Source: Ignavibacteriaceae bacterium (GTDB lineage Bacteria > Bacteroidota > Ignavibacteria > Ignavibacteriales > Ignavibacteriaceae). From it: DNA of 13,754 nt. Shown here one piece after another: positions 1 to 7,188 of this stretch; the first letter of the stretch is position 1; the number at the start of each line of letters is the position of its first letter. Under the pieces are notes generated by a model that worked only from the letters and a program-made list of their open reading frames with translations, was not told the DNA's origin and ran no database searches. The position numbers were made by a program, and so were the translations under genes. Location: positions 1 through 13,754 of the forward strand of contig JALNWB010000107.1 in NCBI GenBank assembly GCA_023231105.1. The letters run 5' to 3'.

Positions 1-3000
1 GTTAGTTTCTTTATGAGTCTTATCAAGTATTTTTTTTATGTTGTTAAAGCGTTCCTCGTTTTGCTTGAGTTGGATAATTTCTTTGTCAATCCTCTCTTTT
101 TTCCAAGTAAACATTTCAGCAATAGACAAGCCCCAAGAAATACCATACTCACAATCACTCAATTTTTCTTTATGGTATAACAAAAGTGCATCAGCTGCAT
201 TTCTAGCAATATCTATATTGCTATTATGTAAATATTTATTTAATAACTCCCAAGATTCATTTTGTGCAAGAATTTTTTTGAGATTATCACTTTGCAATGA
301 ATAGTCTGCATCAAATCTTGCTCTTCTACTTATTAAACCAGAGATAAGTTGCTCGAATAATTCTGAAGATAAACTGTAATTATTATGATACAGAAGAGTC
401 AAAGCAAAAGTTCTTGGAATAGGTAGTAATTTATTAATAATCGAAACAGTATTAGCAATAACTTCTTTTCCTAAAGATAATCTTAAACAGAAACGCCACC
501 ATTCATGTTTCTCATAGTATACAGTAGTTGAATTAATAATAATTTCACAAGCTTTCGCTTCTGATTCTGGGAAACAGGCCAATAGCATACACGCAGAATT
601 GTATCTTATTTTCTTATTAATACTTCTTAATGATCGGTTTAAGAAATCTCTATAGTCTGCTTTAGATGTAAGTAACTTTTTTAATTCAACCCTGATTTCT
701 GGATATCGAGGTAATATAAACTCACCTAAATTAGCAACAGCTTTTGCAAAAATATTTACATCGACTTGGGAGATTTTGTTTAGTTCTGTTAATAAAATAC
801 ACCAATATGCCGAATGAGCTCCATATGTAGGATCACAATCATAGAATTTATTCGCTAACCAAGTTAGTCCCTGAATTCCTTTGTTTGCGATTAGTTCGTG
901 TAATACTTTTTCCGCCTCCTGAATTTTTCCGCCATCATGTAAACCTTGCAATAAACCGGTTGCTAAGGGATAAAAATCTCTTTCCCCTAAGCGATATAAG
1001 CAAATTGCAGAAGCCGCAGCAATTTTTGAATCTAAAAACAAGTAAAACCTTAAAACACTTTTTAGATTGTCTTCCCCAATTCTTTTTATCAATTCTTCGA
1101 ATACTTCCAGATTGTTCTCGTCAATAGACCTAAGAATTGTACTTGTTATAATCTCTTTCGGTGGGAATTTATCTGTTAATTCAAACCATAGTTTGATTAC
1201 ACTAAGTTTTGGGTTTTCATTTCTTGCTATGTAATTAATAAGTGCATTTATAACTTTTTCACTATTTCCTGTTTTAAACTCATTTTTTAATTTATCTACT
1301 ACAATTCTCCCAAACAATGTTGATTCAATGTTTGCGACATACATCAGAAATTCTTTATCTTGTGGAAATAGTTGTGGTAAAACCATAACTAATGTTTCTG
1401 GTAATTTATGACATGACCAATCCATAGCCACTAAATGAGGATTAAGAATTAATGTTAGTTGTTCTTGTTGTTTTGAAGTGAGTTTATAATTGCAGAAAGT
1501 AAACCAATGTTGTAGAATTAAATACTGTTCATCATCATAATGTATTCCACTTGGATATATTGGATTGAGATACTCTTCATAAAACCAATCAAAGCCCAAA
1601 TCACCTGCTAAATAAATAGTATGTGCAATCGCTCGTACAGATTGTGTTTTTATGTCTTGAAAATATCTAAGTGGTCGAAAATCTAATTTTTTGAGTAATT
1701 CAATAAAATGTTTTGCTAATTCTTCATCTTCCGCTTCCGAAACAATAATTGCAATAGCTGGAATAAAGTTCTCATCCAAGAATATATCATCAATGAATTT
1801 TACCAAACCTGATCTGATAGTTTTAATGTTATTTTCTCTTCTCGCCATCGTTGCAGCAAAGGAATACTCTCTCCAAAGGTCCGTTTTCCCTACTTTGAAA
1901 TTCACATCTTTTGCATTTAACAGTTGTTCGTATATATAAATTCCAAGTGCCCCTTGTAAAATTGGTTGAGTAGGAAAGACAAAATGATCAATTTCTTTTT
2001 GTAAAATACATTTTTCAAAAAAATTAACAGTTTGTTCTACAATAATATTTTGTTTCGATTCTTTGGGTGTTACATTCTTCAATACAGTATTAAGTTGTTC
2101 TTCGGTTACTGTCCTATTATTGGATTCAATTATTTCCCTTGCTATAACGCCCAGTAATGTTTTCCTTGACAATGGATTGGGATAAAACTTTTTAAATTCA
2201 TCGAAATGTGTTTCTTTACTATCCTTAATATCCCATGCGCCTAGTCTTTCTATGATTATATCGTAAATTAAATCGCCCAAACTTTTTCTCTTAATCTCTT
2301 CAGTTAAACATGGTCTAATAAGGCGTATAGAAAGTGGTGTGGTTGTTATTCCTAATAATTCAGGCCTTTCATTGAGAAAGTGTATTCTTTTTTTCGAATC
2401 TTCCACTGCCTGGTCCTTGTCTAATCCATTCGCGATAGCTTCGTTTAGAAGTATTTCATTTAATTCCGAATTTGTTATCGGAAACATCTCAAGACATTGC
2501 CAATTACTATAATTAAGCCCTGCCAATTCAATTGGCCTTCCAGTGGCAATAATTCTTAATCCCGCCCAACTGTCTCGTAATTCTTCAGCTTTCGTTAATA
2601 AATTTTGTGCTTCAATTCTACTCAATTCATCAAAGCCATCAATTATTAATGTTATCTCTATTTTATGTTGAAGTGCTCTAAAAATTTCAAAATCTTTATA
2701 TGTTGGGATAATTTGTCCATTAACAAATTCATTTATCAACCTTTCTAGATCTGTTACCAATTTTATTTCTTTACCATTAAAAAAACTTGCTGGAATCAAA
2801 AGAGGTAGAATTCCATTTAAATTGTCTGCAAGATTAATCAAATATTGACCTACTAAAGTGCTTTTACCGCTACCTAACTCTCCAAAAACAAAAGTTGGTC
2901 TTTCCGTTGACGTCATTTCAGATAGAGTCGAAATATTATTTTTGGCATTTAATTGAATTTTACCTTTACCATCCGGAATAATTCTTTCTTCTTGACTATG

Positions 3001-4134
3001 CCAAACAATTTTTCTTTCAATCAATTCAGGTAACTTTCTTGTTCTTGCAATAGCTTTAGATTTATTTTCTATAAATCGTTGTATTTGTTCTTTAGATTTT
3101 ATTATTAGATTTTTATAATCATATCCATCTTTTGGGCTATTAGCAGATTTGATGGGGGATTCATCTTTTCTTAAATAATAATTTTCTGGATCAGATATTT
3201 CCTTCCAATTTGTATCAGGCGGGTTATATTCATAAGATTTTCTAGTTAATATTCTATCTTTAGTTTCAATTTTCAAGATTGAAAAATTGTTTCGATAATA
3301 TTTATTCGCATAAGTAGCTCCGGCAGTAAATAAATAAGCTCTAATAGCCATACGGTTGGGTCTTTTTATTTCACCATGAACATGCCCCGATAATATTATA
3401 TGGCTTCTTTCTGCCAAATAATTATAAGTATTCGGTCGGCCACCATAACTATTTATTTCATTAGCATTCAACCAATTATCTGGATGGTGCATAATCGCTA
3501 ATAGGATATTTTCATCATCATAATTAGTTTCATTCAGTAGTTGCTTTTTAGAATTCATTAATTCAAGCTGCGGCAACCCAATCCATAATTTGTTTTTATC
3601 TTCATCCCCTCGACAGAACCAAGCTGAATTTAAGACAACAAATCTTAAACCCAATAATTCACGAACACCCACAAGATATGATTCCTTGTCTGCGATTTTG
3701 AACGTGGGAATTCTTATTTCACGACAAAATTCAGTGAAAGAATTAAATAATCTTTCAAAACTTTCTAGTTTTTCAACTTTTAACCATGAATCAGCTTTCG
3801 TAATAGAATCAGTATAATCCATCCCTACCGTTTTATCCCTATTAATGTCATGATTCCCAGGGCAAACCAACAATTCTTTGGGTGACAAATTTAGTATCTG
3901 TAATAATGAACTAATCCATTCTTTGGCGGGCTTATAGTTTTCAGTAATTCCCTTCCAACCAATATCACCTGAGATAACTACAATATCAGGCTTCCACTTC
4001 GGTTCAATCTGCTTAAGGCGATCAATCAAAGCGTTTAAAACATTTTCTCTCTGAGCGATCAAAGTAGTATCTTGATCAGTTTCGTATCCGAAATGAATAT
4101 CTGATAAATGTAGAACGTTAATTTCTGTTTTCAT
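1..4134 (-). CDS. Metallophosphoesterase-NACHT/STAND NTPase-helical repeat protein, 3' end beyond window (putative antiphage NLR-like protein)
   Basis: I read this frame codon by codon from ATG at 4134 to base 1 and found no stop, giving at least 1378 residues; the C-terminus lies outside. Residues 1-290 are a calcineurin-like metallophosphoesterase with all metal motifs: D12-x-H14, G56-D57, G93-N94-H95-D96, H216-H217-P218 and G250-H-V-H253. A linker leads to a P-loop NTPase: Walker A G418-ELGSG-K424-S425, NACHT-type Walker B TLIIDGFDEL (D499, D502, E503) and a sensor-like ATGRP at 530-534. A hydrophobic FVFPTQP segment near 718 resembles the end of the STAND winged-helix region. From about 740 onward it is helix-rich, HEAT/TPR-like. 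No Shine-Dalgarno is visible; the A-rich leader is normal for this group. In the family, N-terminal effector, NTPase switch and C-terminal sensor mark bacterial NLR-like immune proteins. A phosphodiesterase or nuclease effector triggered by phage is inference; a regulatory ATPase is the alternative. Confidence 0.88.
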   Translation of the reverse strand, partial: MKTEINVLHLSDIHFGYETDQDTTLIAQRENVLNALIDRLKQIEPKWKPDIVVISGDIGWKGITENYKPAKEWISSLLQILNLSPKELLVCPGNHDINRDKTVGMDYTDSITKADSWLKVEKLESFERLFNSFTEFCREIRIPTFKIADKESYLVGVRELLGLRFVVLNSAWFCRGDEDKNKLWIGLPQLELMNSKKQLLNETNYDDENILLAIMHHPDNWLNANEINSYGGRPNTYNYLAERSHIILSGHVHGEIKRPNRMAIRAYLFTAGATYANKYYRNNFSILKIETKDRILTRKSYEYNPPDTNWKEISDPENYYLRKDESPIKSANSPKDGYDYKNLIIKSKEQIQRFIENKSKAIARTRKLPELIERKIVWHSQEERIIPDGKGKIQLNAKNNISTLSEMTSTERPTFVFGELGSGKSTLVGQYLINLADNLNGILPLLIPASFFNGKEIKLVTDLERLINEFVNGQIIPTYKDFEIFRALQHKIEITLIIDGFDELSRIEAQNLLTKAEELRDSWAGLRIIATGRPIELAGLNYSNWQCLEMFPITNSELNEILLNEAIANGLDKDQAVEDSKKRIHFLNERPELLGITTTPLSIRLIRPCLTEEIKRKSLGDLIYDIIIERLGAWDIKDSKETHFDEFKKFYPNPLSRKTLLGVIAREIIESNNRTVTEEQLNTVLKNVTPKESKQNIIVEQTVNFFEKCILQKEIDHFVFPTQPILQGALGIYIYEQLLNAKDVNFKVGKTDLWREYSFAATMARRENNIKTIRSGLVKFIDDIFLDENFIPAIAIIVSEAEDEELAKHFIELLKKLDFRPLRYFQDIKTQSVRAIAHTIYLAGDLGFDWFYEEYLNPIYPSGIHYDDEQYLILQHWFTFCNYKLTSKQQEQLTLILNPHLVAMDWSCHKLPETLVMVLPQLFPQDKEFLMYVANIESTLFGRIVVDKLKNEFKTGNSEKVINALINYIARNENPKLSVIKLWFELTDKFPPKEIITSTILRSIDENNLEVFEELIKRIGEDNLKSVLRFYLFLDSKIAAASAICLYRLGERDFYPLATGLLQGLHDGGKIQEAEKVLHELIANKGIQGLTWLANKFYDCDPTYGAHSAYWCILLTELNKISQVDVNIFAKAVANLGEFILPRYPEIRVELKKLLTSKADYRDFLNRSLRSINKKIRYNSACMLLACFPESEAKACEIIINSTTVYYEKHEWWRFCLRLSLGKEVIANTVSIINKLLPIPRTFALTLLYHNNYSLSSELFEQLISGLISRRARFDADYSLQSDNLKKILAQNESWELLNKYLHNSNIDIARNAADALLLYHKEKLSDCEYGISWGLSIAEMFTWKKERIDKEIIQLKQNEERFNNIKKILDKTHKETN

Positions 4135-4350
4135 TTTATTACTACGTTTTTGAATTTAAGTAGTTTATTATTTCTCTATTCATTGTAGTTAAATTTACCT
4201 ATAAAATAAATGATAAATCTTCATTTTCTAAAAAGCCAATTAAATATTTCTATCTCTAATTCATTTCTGGATAATCCACGCAACTTGCATCTGTTATGTA
4301 TCAAAGTAGTTTATCTGCTTCTCTATTCCTTCATTCGATATTACATATCA
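4135..4350. other. AT-rich leader region between ORF6N gene and metallophosphoesterase-NACHT gene
   Basis: This gene-free stretch is the upstream region of the metallophosphoesterase-NACHT gene. It contains two related segments, at about 4159-4186 and 4305-4336, both starting AGTAGTTTAT and sharing TTCTCTATT and CATT. No clear -35/-10 pair, terminator or RNA structure could be assigned by eye. The absence of a terminator after the ORF6N gene leaves open read-through into the large gene. Confidence 0.4.
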
Positions 4351-4430
4351 ATTTGTAAAACACATCCGACCTATTAACAGTAGCGTTTTTAAACGCATCG
4401 AATTCGATGCTATTAAAATTTGCATTGTGT
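4351..4430 (-). repeat. ORF6N-flanking direct repeat, copy 1 (with CGAATTCG-centred hairpin)
   Basis: About 80 bp that align with 5011-5089 in the same orientation with one 1-bp gap. The ends match best: ATTTGTA..ACA.ATCCG on the left, and TTTTTAAAC.CATCGAATTCGATG followed by ATTAAAATTTG.ATTGTGT on the right. The core at 4395-4410 is a perfect 16-bp palindrome, GCATCGAATTCGATGC. Flanking TTAAAA/TTTTAA bases extend the dyad after a short mismatch. The repeat overlaps the last codons and stop of the ORF6N gene, so that protein's extreme C-terminus is encoded by repeat DNA. Confidence 0.75.
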
Positions 4431-4982
4431 CCATTTTTTAGCTATATATTTTACACGCTTCTCTTTTACCTCAAATCCGATTTTTCTTTTCGATACCGGA
4501 GGAGGTGATAACAACTGATTTATCGCTTCAAAGATTGCCGTTATTTGTTCATCATGTCCATCAATTTTTAATTCCAATTCCTTCAGCTTTTGTGCAAACT
4601 CCTTGTTGGTTAAAAGTATTTCTTTCAAATGCACAAATGCACACACAACATAAACGCTCGCTTCTATCGCTCTTGGAGAATTTAGAACCGATGCCAGCAT
4701 TAAAGCTCCATATTCCTTAAAGACGAAGGGCAAGACCGTAGAATGTTTTAGAGAATTGAACCGGTGCCAATTTGTCACCAGTTCGGTTTTTTCTTCTACA
4801 GTCAATTGGAACATAAACTCTAAAGGGAACCTCTCCGGATTGCGTTTAACTTGGCGATTAAGATTTTTAGTCTCTACACCGTATAACTTAGCAAGATCGC
4901 GGTCAAGCATTACTTTTTGTCCCCGTATTAAGAGTATCTTCGTTTCAATTCGCTCTGTTGGTAATAATGCTTTTGTTCTCAT
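4413..4982 (-). CDS. ORF6N domain-containing protein
   Basis: This 189-residue protein has the ORF6N domain over roughly residues 10-115: ILLIRGQKVMLDRDLAKLYG, then ETKNLNRQVKRNPERFP, F-x-L-T-x-x-E and a short FKEYGALMLASVL stretch. After it come a helical, probably coiled-coil segment (about 118-155) and a basic tail. ORF6N proteins occur in phages and in many copies in Bacteroidota genomes. They are thought to bind DNA, but no precise role is established. The start is well supported: GAGGTG lies 5-10 bases upstream of ATG. The length fits chromosomal family members. It is bracketed by diverged direct repeats at 4351-4430 and 5011-5089, suggesting a cassette that moved or duplicated as a unit. 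It lies upstream of the metallophosphoesterase-NACHT gene on the same strand; a functional link is not shown. Confidence 0.85.
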   Translation of the reverse strand: MRTKALLPTERIETKILLIRGQKVMLDRDLAKLYGVETKNLNRQVKRNPERFPLEFMFQLTVEEKTELVTNWHRFNSLKHSTVLPFVFKEYGALMLASVLNSPRAIEASVYVVCAFVHLKEILLTNKEFAQKLKELELKIDGHDEQITAIFEAINQLLSPPPVSKRKIGFEVKEKRVKYIAKKWTQCKF

Positions 4983-5010
4983 CTTTCACCTCAATTAAAT
5001 GCTACCGCAA

Positions 5011-5089
5011 ATTTGTATAACATATCCGTTATGTAAGCGGTTGCTTTTTAAACTCATCGAATTCGATGGAATTAAAATTTGTATTGTGT
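5011..5089 (-). repeat. ORF6N-flanking direct repeat, copy 2 (upstream copy)
   Basis: This is the second copy of the ~80-bp repeat, 28 bases upstream of the ORF6N start codon, so it lies in that gene's leader or promoter region. The core CATCGAATTCGATG at 5055-5068 is a perfect 14-bp palindrome. The surrounding TTTTAA/TTAAAA arms are also kept, giving the same two-part stem as copy 1 despite loop and flank differences. A second dyad, ATAAC-6 nt-GTTAT, lies at 5017-5032 and is not conserved in copy 1. Conservation of the stem suggests a structural or recognition role. Confidence 0.72.
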
Positions 5090-5123
5090 TTGTGATTTAA
5101 CTTTTTCACAAGTCCTCATCACC

Positions 5124-5183
5124 AAGTAATTTTTACATTACTTAAGTTAACCGTGTAAAAACAAGTAAGGTCAGTCATTACTT
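5124..5183. repeat. Two dyads built from the same heptamer (AAGTAAT/ATTACTT)
   Basis: AAGTAAT at 5124-5130 pairs with ATTACTT at 5137-5143. About 40 bases on, AAGTAA (5163-5168) pairs with ATTACTT (5177-5183). The reuse of one half-site in two dyads, 140-200 bases upstream of the ORF6N gene, could be a paired operator or merely AT-rich repetition. No protein can be assigned. Confidence 0.35.
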
Positions 5184-5224
5184 TACTATTGTCTTTTTAT
5201 TATAAAAATCATTTCGAAATACTT

Positions 5225-5417
5225 AGCCCTGAGAGGGCGGAATACGTCAACGCAGGGCGAAGCCCTACGAAATTGAAAAGAGCAAACTTCAAGCCCTGCA
5301 AGGGCGAAATAAACTTCAGCCACATAAAATATTACGCCCCTTCAGGGCTTTTAATTCGAGATCCTTTACTAGCAGAGGGCTTCGCCCTCTGTTATAATAG
5401 AACGCCCTTTCAGGGCT
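5225..5417. repeat. REP-like palindromic repeat cluster (agccctgaaagggcg type)
   Basis: Six short GC-rich hairpins lie in AT-rich DNA. GCCCTGAGAGGGC (5226-5238), AGGGCGAAGCCCT (5254-5266) and GCCCTGCAAGGGC (5293-5305) point one way. The same series then appears inverted: CGCCCCTTCAGGGCT (5335-5349), CAGAGGGC-TTC-GCCCTCTG (5373-5391) and GCCCTTTCAGGGC (5404-5416). The whole block is therefore a large imperfect inverted repeat centred near 5320, like a REP/BIME unit. Small open frames inside it translate the repeat itself and are not genes. Repeats of this type are dispersed in many genomes of this group, which is background knowledge rather than something this window shows. Confidence 0.8.
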
Positions 5418-5455
5418 AACACAAGAGATGGATCCGTTATCTATCAAAAAGATTA

Positions 5456-5490
5456 AATAGGGCGAGCCCACCACCCGCCCTATTTTTCTT
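5456..5490 (-). terminator. Bidirectional hairpin terminator after the 235-aa gene
   Basis: AATAGGGCG (5456-5464) pairs perfectly with CGCCCTATT (5476-5484) around an 11-base loop. T-rich tracts follow on both strands (TTTCTT on plus; TTTAATCTTTTT on minus). It lies 20-55 bases beyond the stop of the minus-strand gene ending at 5510, so its clear client is that gene. No plus-strand gene reads into it. Confidence 0.75.
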
Positions 5491-5509
5491 ACTGCCAACT
5501 GCCCTTTGC

Positions 5510-6217
5510 CTACTTCGGTGGCTCAGTCGGTTGCGGCGGTTCCGCCGGATTTTCTCCGCCGCCTCTTCTACCGCCAAGGTCTTTAATTACTCTTGCGGCA
5601 AAATACTGGTTGTAAAAACCGGGCTGCGTTTCCTTTAACACTTCAACAATTGCGTCCGCTTCTTCCCTTAGAAGTTCATCCGTTTTGTCGAACAATCCGT
5701 ATAGCGTATCTCTTAAGGCAACGTGATCGGTAAATCCCGTGTCCTTATTCCCAACCGCTGTTTTCAAAGCCGCAAGTCTCGTCTCAACAAGATCAAGTTT
5801 CGCCTGCGTTATTCCATAGCTTGCCAGTTCAGTTAATACCCCTTGCGCTCCATCCTTAATGTTTTTCACTTTTATAGGAAGTTCCGCGTGGGATAATCGC
5901 TTATACTGTCTTTCGGAAAAATCGGTTAACGCTTTTAATTCCAGAAGTTTTTTCCTAACAGCATATGCTTTGGCGCTGTTTGCAATAGGAACAATGGAAG
6001 CGATAAGCTCCTCTATGGCTTTGCTTTTTACGGAAGTCTTCCCCTCCGTAACTTTCAGCAATTCTCGATTTTTAGTTTCGATCTCTCCGATCAAAGCATC
6101 CAAATCGGTGTGTACTTCCCCTAAAGCGGGGAGTTCTGCAACAATGATTGCGTTGCTCTTTAAAACAGCTTCAACAGCATTATACATGTTGAACTTGTTT
6201 TCTTCATTCTGATTCAT
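5510..6217 (-). CDS. Hypothetical helical protein with proline-rich C-terminal tail
   Basis: I do not recognise this 235-residue protein. It has no signal peptide or membrane segment, so it is probably cytoplasmic. It is rich in Ala, Leu, Lys and Glu and looks nearly all helical, with coiled-coil-like stretches at about 27-60, 75-110 and 135-200. The end is different: after a conserved-looking QPGFYNQYFAARVI segment comes a Gly/Arg patch (LGGRRGGGEN) and a disordered tail of Pro-Pro, Gln and Glu. The start is backed by AGAGAGG about 7 bases upstream. The gene stands alone, with a hairpin terminator behind it and a 21-bp tandem repeat array 110-340 bases upstream. It looks like a structural or scaffold protein, but no function can be claimed. 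Confidence 0.75.
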   Translation of the reverse strand: MNQNEENKFNMYNAVEAVLKSNAIIVAELPALGEVHTDLDALIGEIETKNRELLKVTEGKTSVKSKAIEELIASIVPIANSAKAYAVRKKLLELKALTDFSERQYKRLSHAELPIKVKNIKDGAQGVLTELASYGITQAKLDLVETRLAALKTAVGNKDTGFTDHVALRDTLYGLFDKTDELLREEADAIVEVLKETQPGFYNQYFAARVIKDLGGRRGGGENPAEPPQPTEPPK

Positions 6218-6254
6218 GAAGACCTCTCTTATATGTTATTGATTATGTTATTTT

Positions 6255-6276
6255 AAGGCAAATCTGCCTTTTTTTC
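6255..6276 (+). terminator. Terminator-like hairpin in the leader of the 235-aa gene
   Basis: AAGGCA (6255-6260) pairs with TGCCTT (6265-6270) around AATC and runs straight into T's and C on the plus strand. The orientation would stop plus-strand transcripts, that is, antisense transcription coming out of the 235-aa gene. On the minus strand it would be a 5'-leader hairpin without a U tract. The stem is only 6 bp, so confidence is low. Confidence 0.35.
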
Positions 6277-6330
6277 ATAAAAACCGATATTTTTTCACAT
6301 AAAATAGTCTCCCCCCAAAAAAAATTGTCA

Positions 6331-6568
6331 ATGTCGCACTTAAAAATGGCTGTGTCACACCCGAAAGCTGTTATGTCATATTTGAAAATAACTATGCCAC
6401 TTTTGAAAATCATAATGCCGCATTTGGAAAAGGTAATGTCGCATTAAAAGCGGCTTTGCCATTTTCTCAAAAGGCTATGTCACTTAAAAAAATAGCTATG
6501 TCACTTTCAATAATTATTATGTCGTGCTCAAAAAAGTTATGTCTTAAATCAGAATGTCATTGTAAAAC
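6331..6568. repeat. 21-bp tandem repeat array, about ten degenerate copies
   Basis: Units begin ATGTCACT or ATGCCACT, continue TTTGAAAA and end with a variable NNCT or NNTA. Unit starts are 6331, 6352, 6373, 6394, 6415, 6436, 6456, 6477, 6498 and 6519. Two shorter remnants begin at 6539 and 6554. Eight units are exactly 21 bp and two are 20 bp. On the plus strand the first five units stay in frame and read as 7-residue repeats (MSHLKMA, VSHPKAV, MSYLKIT, MPLLKII, MPHLEKV). The 20-bp unit at 6436 then shifts the frame into a stop. The array lies upstream of the minus-strand 235-aa gene. It is either a decayed repeat-protein coding segment or a non-coding array; 21 bp also equals two helical turns. 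Confidence 0.8.
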
Positions 6569-6627
6569 AAAAAGTTTTTAGGTTAAAGTACAAGATTCAA
6601 TTCGTGTAAATTCGTCTCTAAGCTTTT

Positions 6628-6655
6628 CGGAGTTATTTAAATAACCCGTTTTTTC
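6628..6655 (+). terminator. Candidate rho-independent terminator, plus strand
   Basis: The 14-bp palindrome GTTATTTAAATAAC (6632-6645) is extended by CGG (6628-6630) pairing with CCG (6646-6648) across one bulged A, then followed by TTTTTTC. The shape suits intrinsic termination of a plus-strand transcript, yet no plus-strand gene lies upstream other than the tandem repeat array. Confidence 0.45.
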
Positions 6656-6659
6656 AAGT

Positions 6660-6952
6660 GCACTACTAATTAACTAAATATTTTCAGAGAGAGATAAAAA
6701 AGTAAAAACGACACGCCCCTTGCCTTTTTGTTTACATTCTATGTTTTGGAAGAACGAAGAGAATTGTAGAGAACCGGATCTATGTAAATTATAGATTGTG
6801 GAAAAGTGAGGATAGAGGTAATTGATTTGAATTTCCCTTATCCCCGAAGCAAACAAGGTTAAGTTTAATTTCATGTTTATTTCCTTGTTTTAAAATAGTT
6901 TATTTCAGTAATCAAAGTCAATAAATATTTTTATTTTTTTCACTTTCATTTT
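6660..6952. other. Non-coding spacer, nothing recognised
   Basis: This AT-rich stretch contains a minus-strand open frame of 66 codons at 6674-6874. Its composition is not protein-like and no family is recognisable, so I do not call it a gene. No RNA gene, repeat or regulatory site could be identified. Confidence 0.4.
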
Positions 6953-7015
<63 letters not shown>

Positions 7016-7188
7016 CTGCGCTGCCACGCTCATTCCCCATTACGTCTCGTTCATATTTTATTTTACGCGCTCACATATATAACTAATGCTCTTCAAACTT
7101 TCTTCACTTAAATTCCTTTCAGTTTTTATAAAATTTTAAAAAAGAACATTTTTTAGTTAATATTCTTTCACAAAAAATAGCTGCTGAA

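Noticed and set aside
38..3817. Plus-strand frames at 38-304, 885-1127, 1691-1939 and 3590-3817
   Set aside because: All lie opposite the long minus-strand metallophosphoesterase-NACHT frame, which has clear motifs.
4505..4998. Plus-strand frames opposite the ORF6N gene
   Set aside because: Antisense shadows of a gene with a recognised domain and a strong ribosome-binding site.
5011..5040. Integron attC site next to the ORF6N gene (ATAAC..GTTAT)
   Set aside because: The two core-like boxes are only 6 bases apart, deviate from the consensus, and are not kept in the other repeat copy.
5225..5417. CRISPR array
   Set aside because: Motifs are self-complementary, change orientation, vary in length and have no uniform spacers; no cas genes are present.
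5189..5498. Two small open frames (plus 5189-5419, minus 5316-5498) as genes
   Set aside because: Both mainly translate the REP-like palindromes, giving the same SPERA, GRSP and KGR phrases, and have no independent coding signal.
6331..6444. Plus-strand 37-codon frame through the 21-bp array as a gene
   Set aside because: No ribosome-binding site, and it stops at a one-base slip inside the array; kept as a repeat with a coding-like pattern only.
6331..6568. CRISPR array
   Set aside because: The 21-bp units are contiguous, with no spacers between them.
6674..6874. Minus-strand 66-aa frame
   Set aside because: Composition is not protein-like, there is no recognisable domain, and it lies in a repeat-rich spacer.
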